The notes below the pieces were generated by a model. It saw only the letters and a program-made list of their open reading frames with translations. It was not told the DNA's origin and ran no database searches. 64,000 nucleotides of DNA from Janthinobacterium sp051380735 (lineage in GTDB: Bacteria > Pseudomonadota > Gammaproteobacteria > Burkholderiales > Burkholderiaceae_D): the NCBI RefSeq assembly GCF_051380735.1, contig NZ_JBNYXQ010000001.1:1178001-1242000 (forward strand). The letters run 5' to 3'. Below are positions 63,486 to 64,000 of the stretch, piece by piece. How positions within the stretch are numbered: the stretch's first letter is position 1; the number at the start of each line of letters is the position of its first letter. The translations under genes were made by a program, and so were the position numbers.

Positions 63486-63847
63486 TTTCTTCCTCTCTTT
63501 TTTGACTTCCCACTTCTTGGCGCAGTTCTAGCCGGATACCACCATCCCCGATGTTGCTGGCTCAAGCTTGCGCTGCTAACTTGAGCTTGGGATGCCGGCT
63601 TGAGCTTTGGCTGCTGACCTGAGCTTTGTCTGCTGACCTGAGCTTGGGCTAGTGGCTTGCGCCTAGGCTGCGGGCCTGAGCCTGGGCCGTGGACAATTTT
63701 TGCCGTTCCTGTCGATGGATATGGACAGGCACTTTTCGTTAGCGCTGCGAGTTCGTTAGCACTGCAAGATGGACTGCTAAAATGTGTGGCTATCCGCCGG
63801 TTTATTACCAGCATAATTGCCAAGGCGCGACGAACGGCTGCCGCCAC
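63473..63847 (-). CDS. Possible repeat-containing small protein
   Basis: 124 codons from GTG 63847. The middle is a degenerate repeat (KPLAQAQVSRQSS, KPASQAQVSSASL) and the C-terminus basic (RSGKSKKRGRKCGK). Its stop overlaps the start of the next gene. A natural 22-codon frame (MNDEFASLAERWRQPFVAP) also begins at 63879 in the other phase, so an indel may have altered this gene. Confidence 0.4.
   Translation of the reverse strand: MAAAVRRALAIMLVINRRIATHFSSPSCSANELAALTKSACPYPSTGTAKIVHGPGSGPQPRRKPLAQAQVSRQSSGQQPKLKPASQAQVSSASLSQQHRGWWYPARTAPRSGKSKKRGRKCGK
63560..63690. repeat. Degenerate about 18-21-bp tandem repeat
   Basis: Repeated GCTGACCTGAGCTTTG-like units (for example around 63612 and 63632, with more diverged copies at both sides). 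They encode the QAQVS repeats of the overlapping minus-strand frame and resemble, in style, the repeats at 62800-62915. Confidence 0.65.
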
Positions 63848-63871
63848 CGTTCGGCCAAAGATGCAAATTCA

Positions 63872-64000
63872 TCATTCATTGATCGCATCACTCCTCACAC
63901 CCGCCATCTTTCTGGATGCTCTCTTTTCTTTAAGATCAAGCGCTTCATTCAGCATCGCTGATAGCTCCTCCACGCTCGGCAAGTCGTGCAAATCGCTGGG
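63872..64000 (-). CDS. C-terminal end of a gene running off the right edge
   Basis: 42 codons in frame to the window edge: SDLHDLPSVEELSAMLNEAL then KEKRASRKMAGVRSDAINE and a double stop. Helical and charged. Too short to name; its overlap with following short frames suggests it heads the same unit as 63473-63847. Confidence 0.5.
   Translation of the reverse strand, partial: PSDLHDLPSVEELSAMLNEALDLKEKRASRKMAGVRSDAINE

Larger units (their letters stand above)
42868..64000. mobile_element. Genomic island (left part), probably integrated in mutS
   Basis: From here to the right edge GC is lower, spacers are longer, gene remnants are common, and the cargo is defence- and transfer-related: Vsr/DCM/GHKL operon, DUF262, HNH, PIN, and an ArdC antirestriction protein typical of plasmids and integrative elements. 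No integrase is in view; it is expected at the far end outside the window. The left boundary is placed where similarity to MutS stops; no second repeat copy can be seen to prove an attachment site. Confidence 0.75.

Overview
The window reads as chromosomal DNA of a high-GC betaproteobacterium, most likely Oxalobacteraceae (Janthinobacterium/Duganella/Massilia group). This rests on gene content (paired cyanophycin synthetases, a Tle3-type T6SS effector locus, many c-di-GMP and chemotaxis-like proteins) and GC-rich codon use; no rRNA is present to confirm it.

1-42.8 kb is core or long-resident DNA: a CheR/CheB/hybrid-kinase module (1-2.2 kb); metabolic and regulatory genes (aldo/keto reductase with divergent LysR, MsrC, EamA exporter, a DnaJ-like zinc-finger/Sel1 membrane protein, Map with TetR, AMP nucleosidase; 2.3-11.9 kb); a cyanophycin locus (12.0-20.0 kb) with a dedicated ABC protein and its DUF1854 partner divergent from cphA' and cphA; a GGDEF/EAL protein behind what looks like an NtrC site plus a sigma-54 promoter (20.0-23.3 kb); a YgiW/QseBC-like set (24.4-26.9 kb); a T6SS satellite, tssF-tssG-vgrG-tle3-tla3-PAAR (27.1-36.7 kb), divergent from a TPR serine/threonine kinase; and a GAF/EAL phosphodiesterase (40.6-42.4 kb).

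Near 42.87 kb the sequence changes. A 25-codon stretch resembling the start of mutS ends abruptly, GC drops, and from there to the right edge the DNA looks like an integrated island. It carries a gene pair behind a strong hairpin, a tightly coupled six-gene operon (73-aa protein, GHKL ATPase, unknown, DUF6339-like, C5 cytosine methyltransferase, Vsr; 45.3-50.7 kb), a decayed ArdC copy, a TOPRIM remnant with an uncharacterised gene pair (52.4-54.6 kb), ankyrin-like remnants, a DUF262 protein, an HNH-like protein, a PIN-like protein, an intact ArdC antirestriction protein and repeat-rich genes. No integrase, transposase, tRNA, rRNA or CRISPR array was seen; the far end of the island lies outside the window.

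The most interesting points are the apparent splitting of mutS by an island that carries mismatch and methylation-linked genes, the GHKL/DUF6339/methyltransferase/Vsr operon as a candidate defence system, and the nitrogen-type (NtrC/sigma-54) control signal between the cyanophycin genes and a c-di-GMP enzyme.
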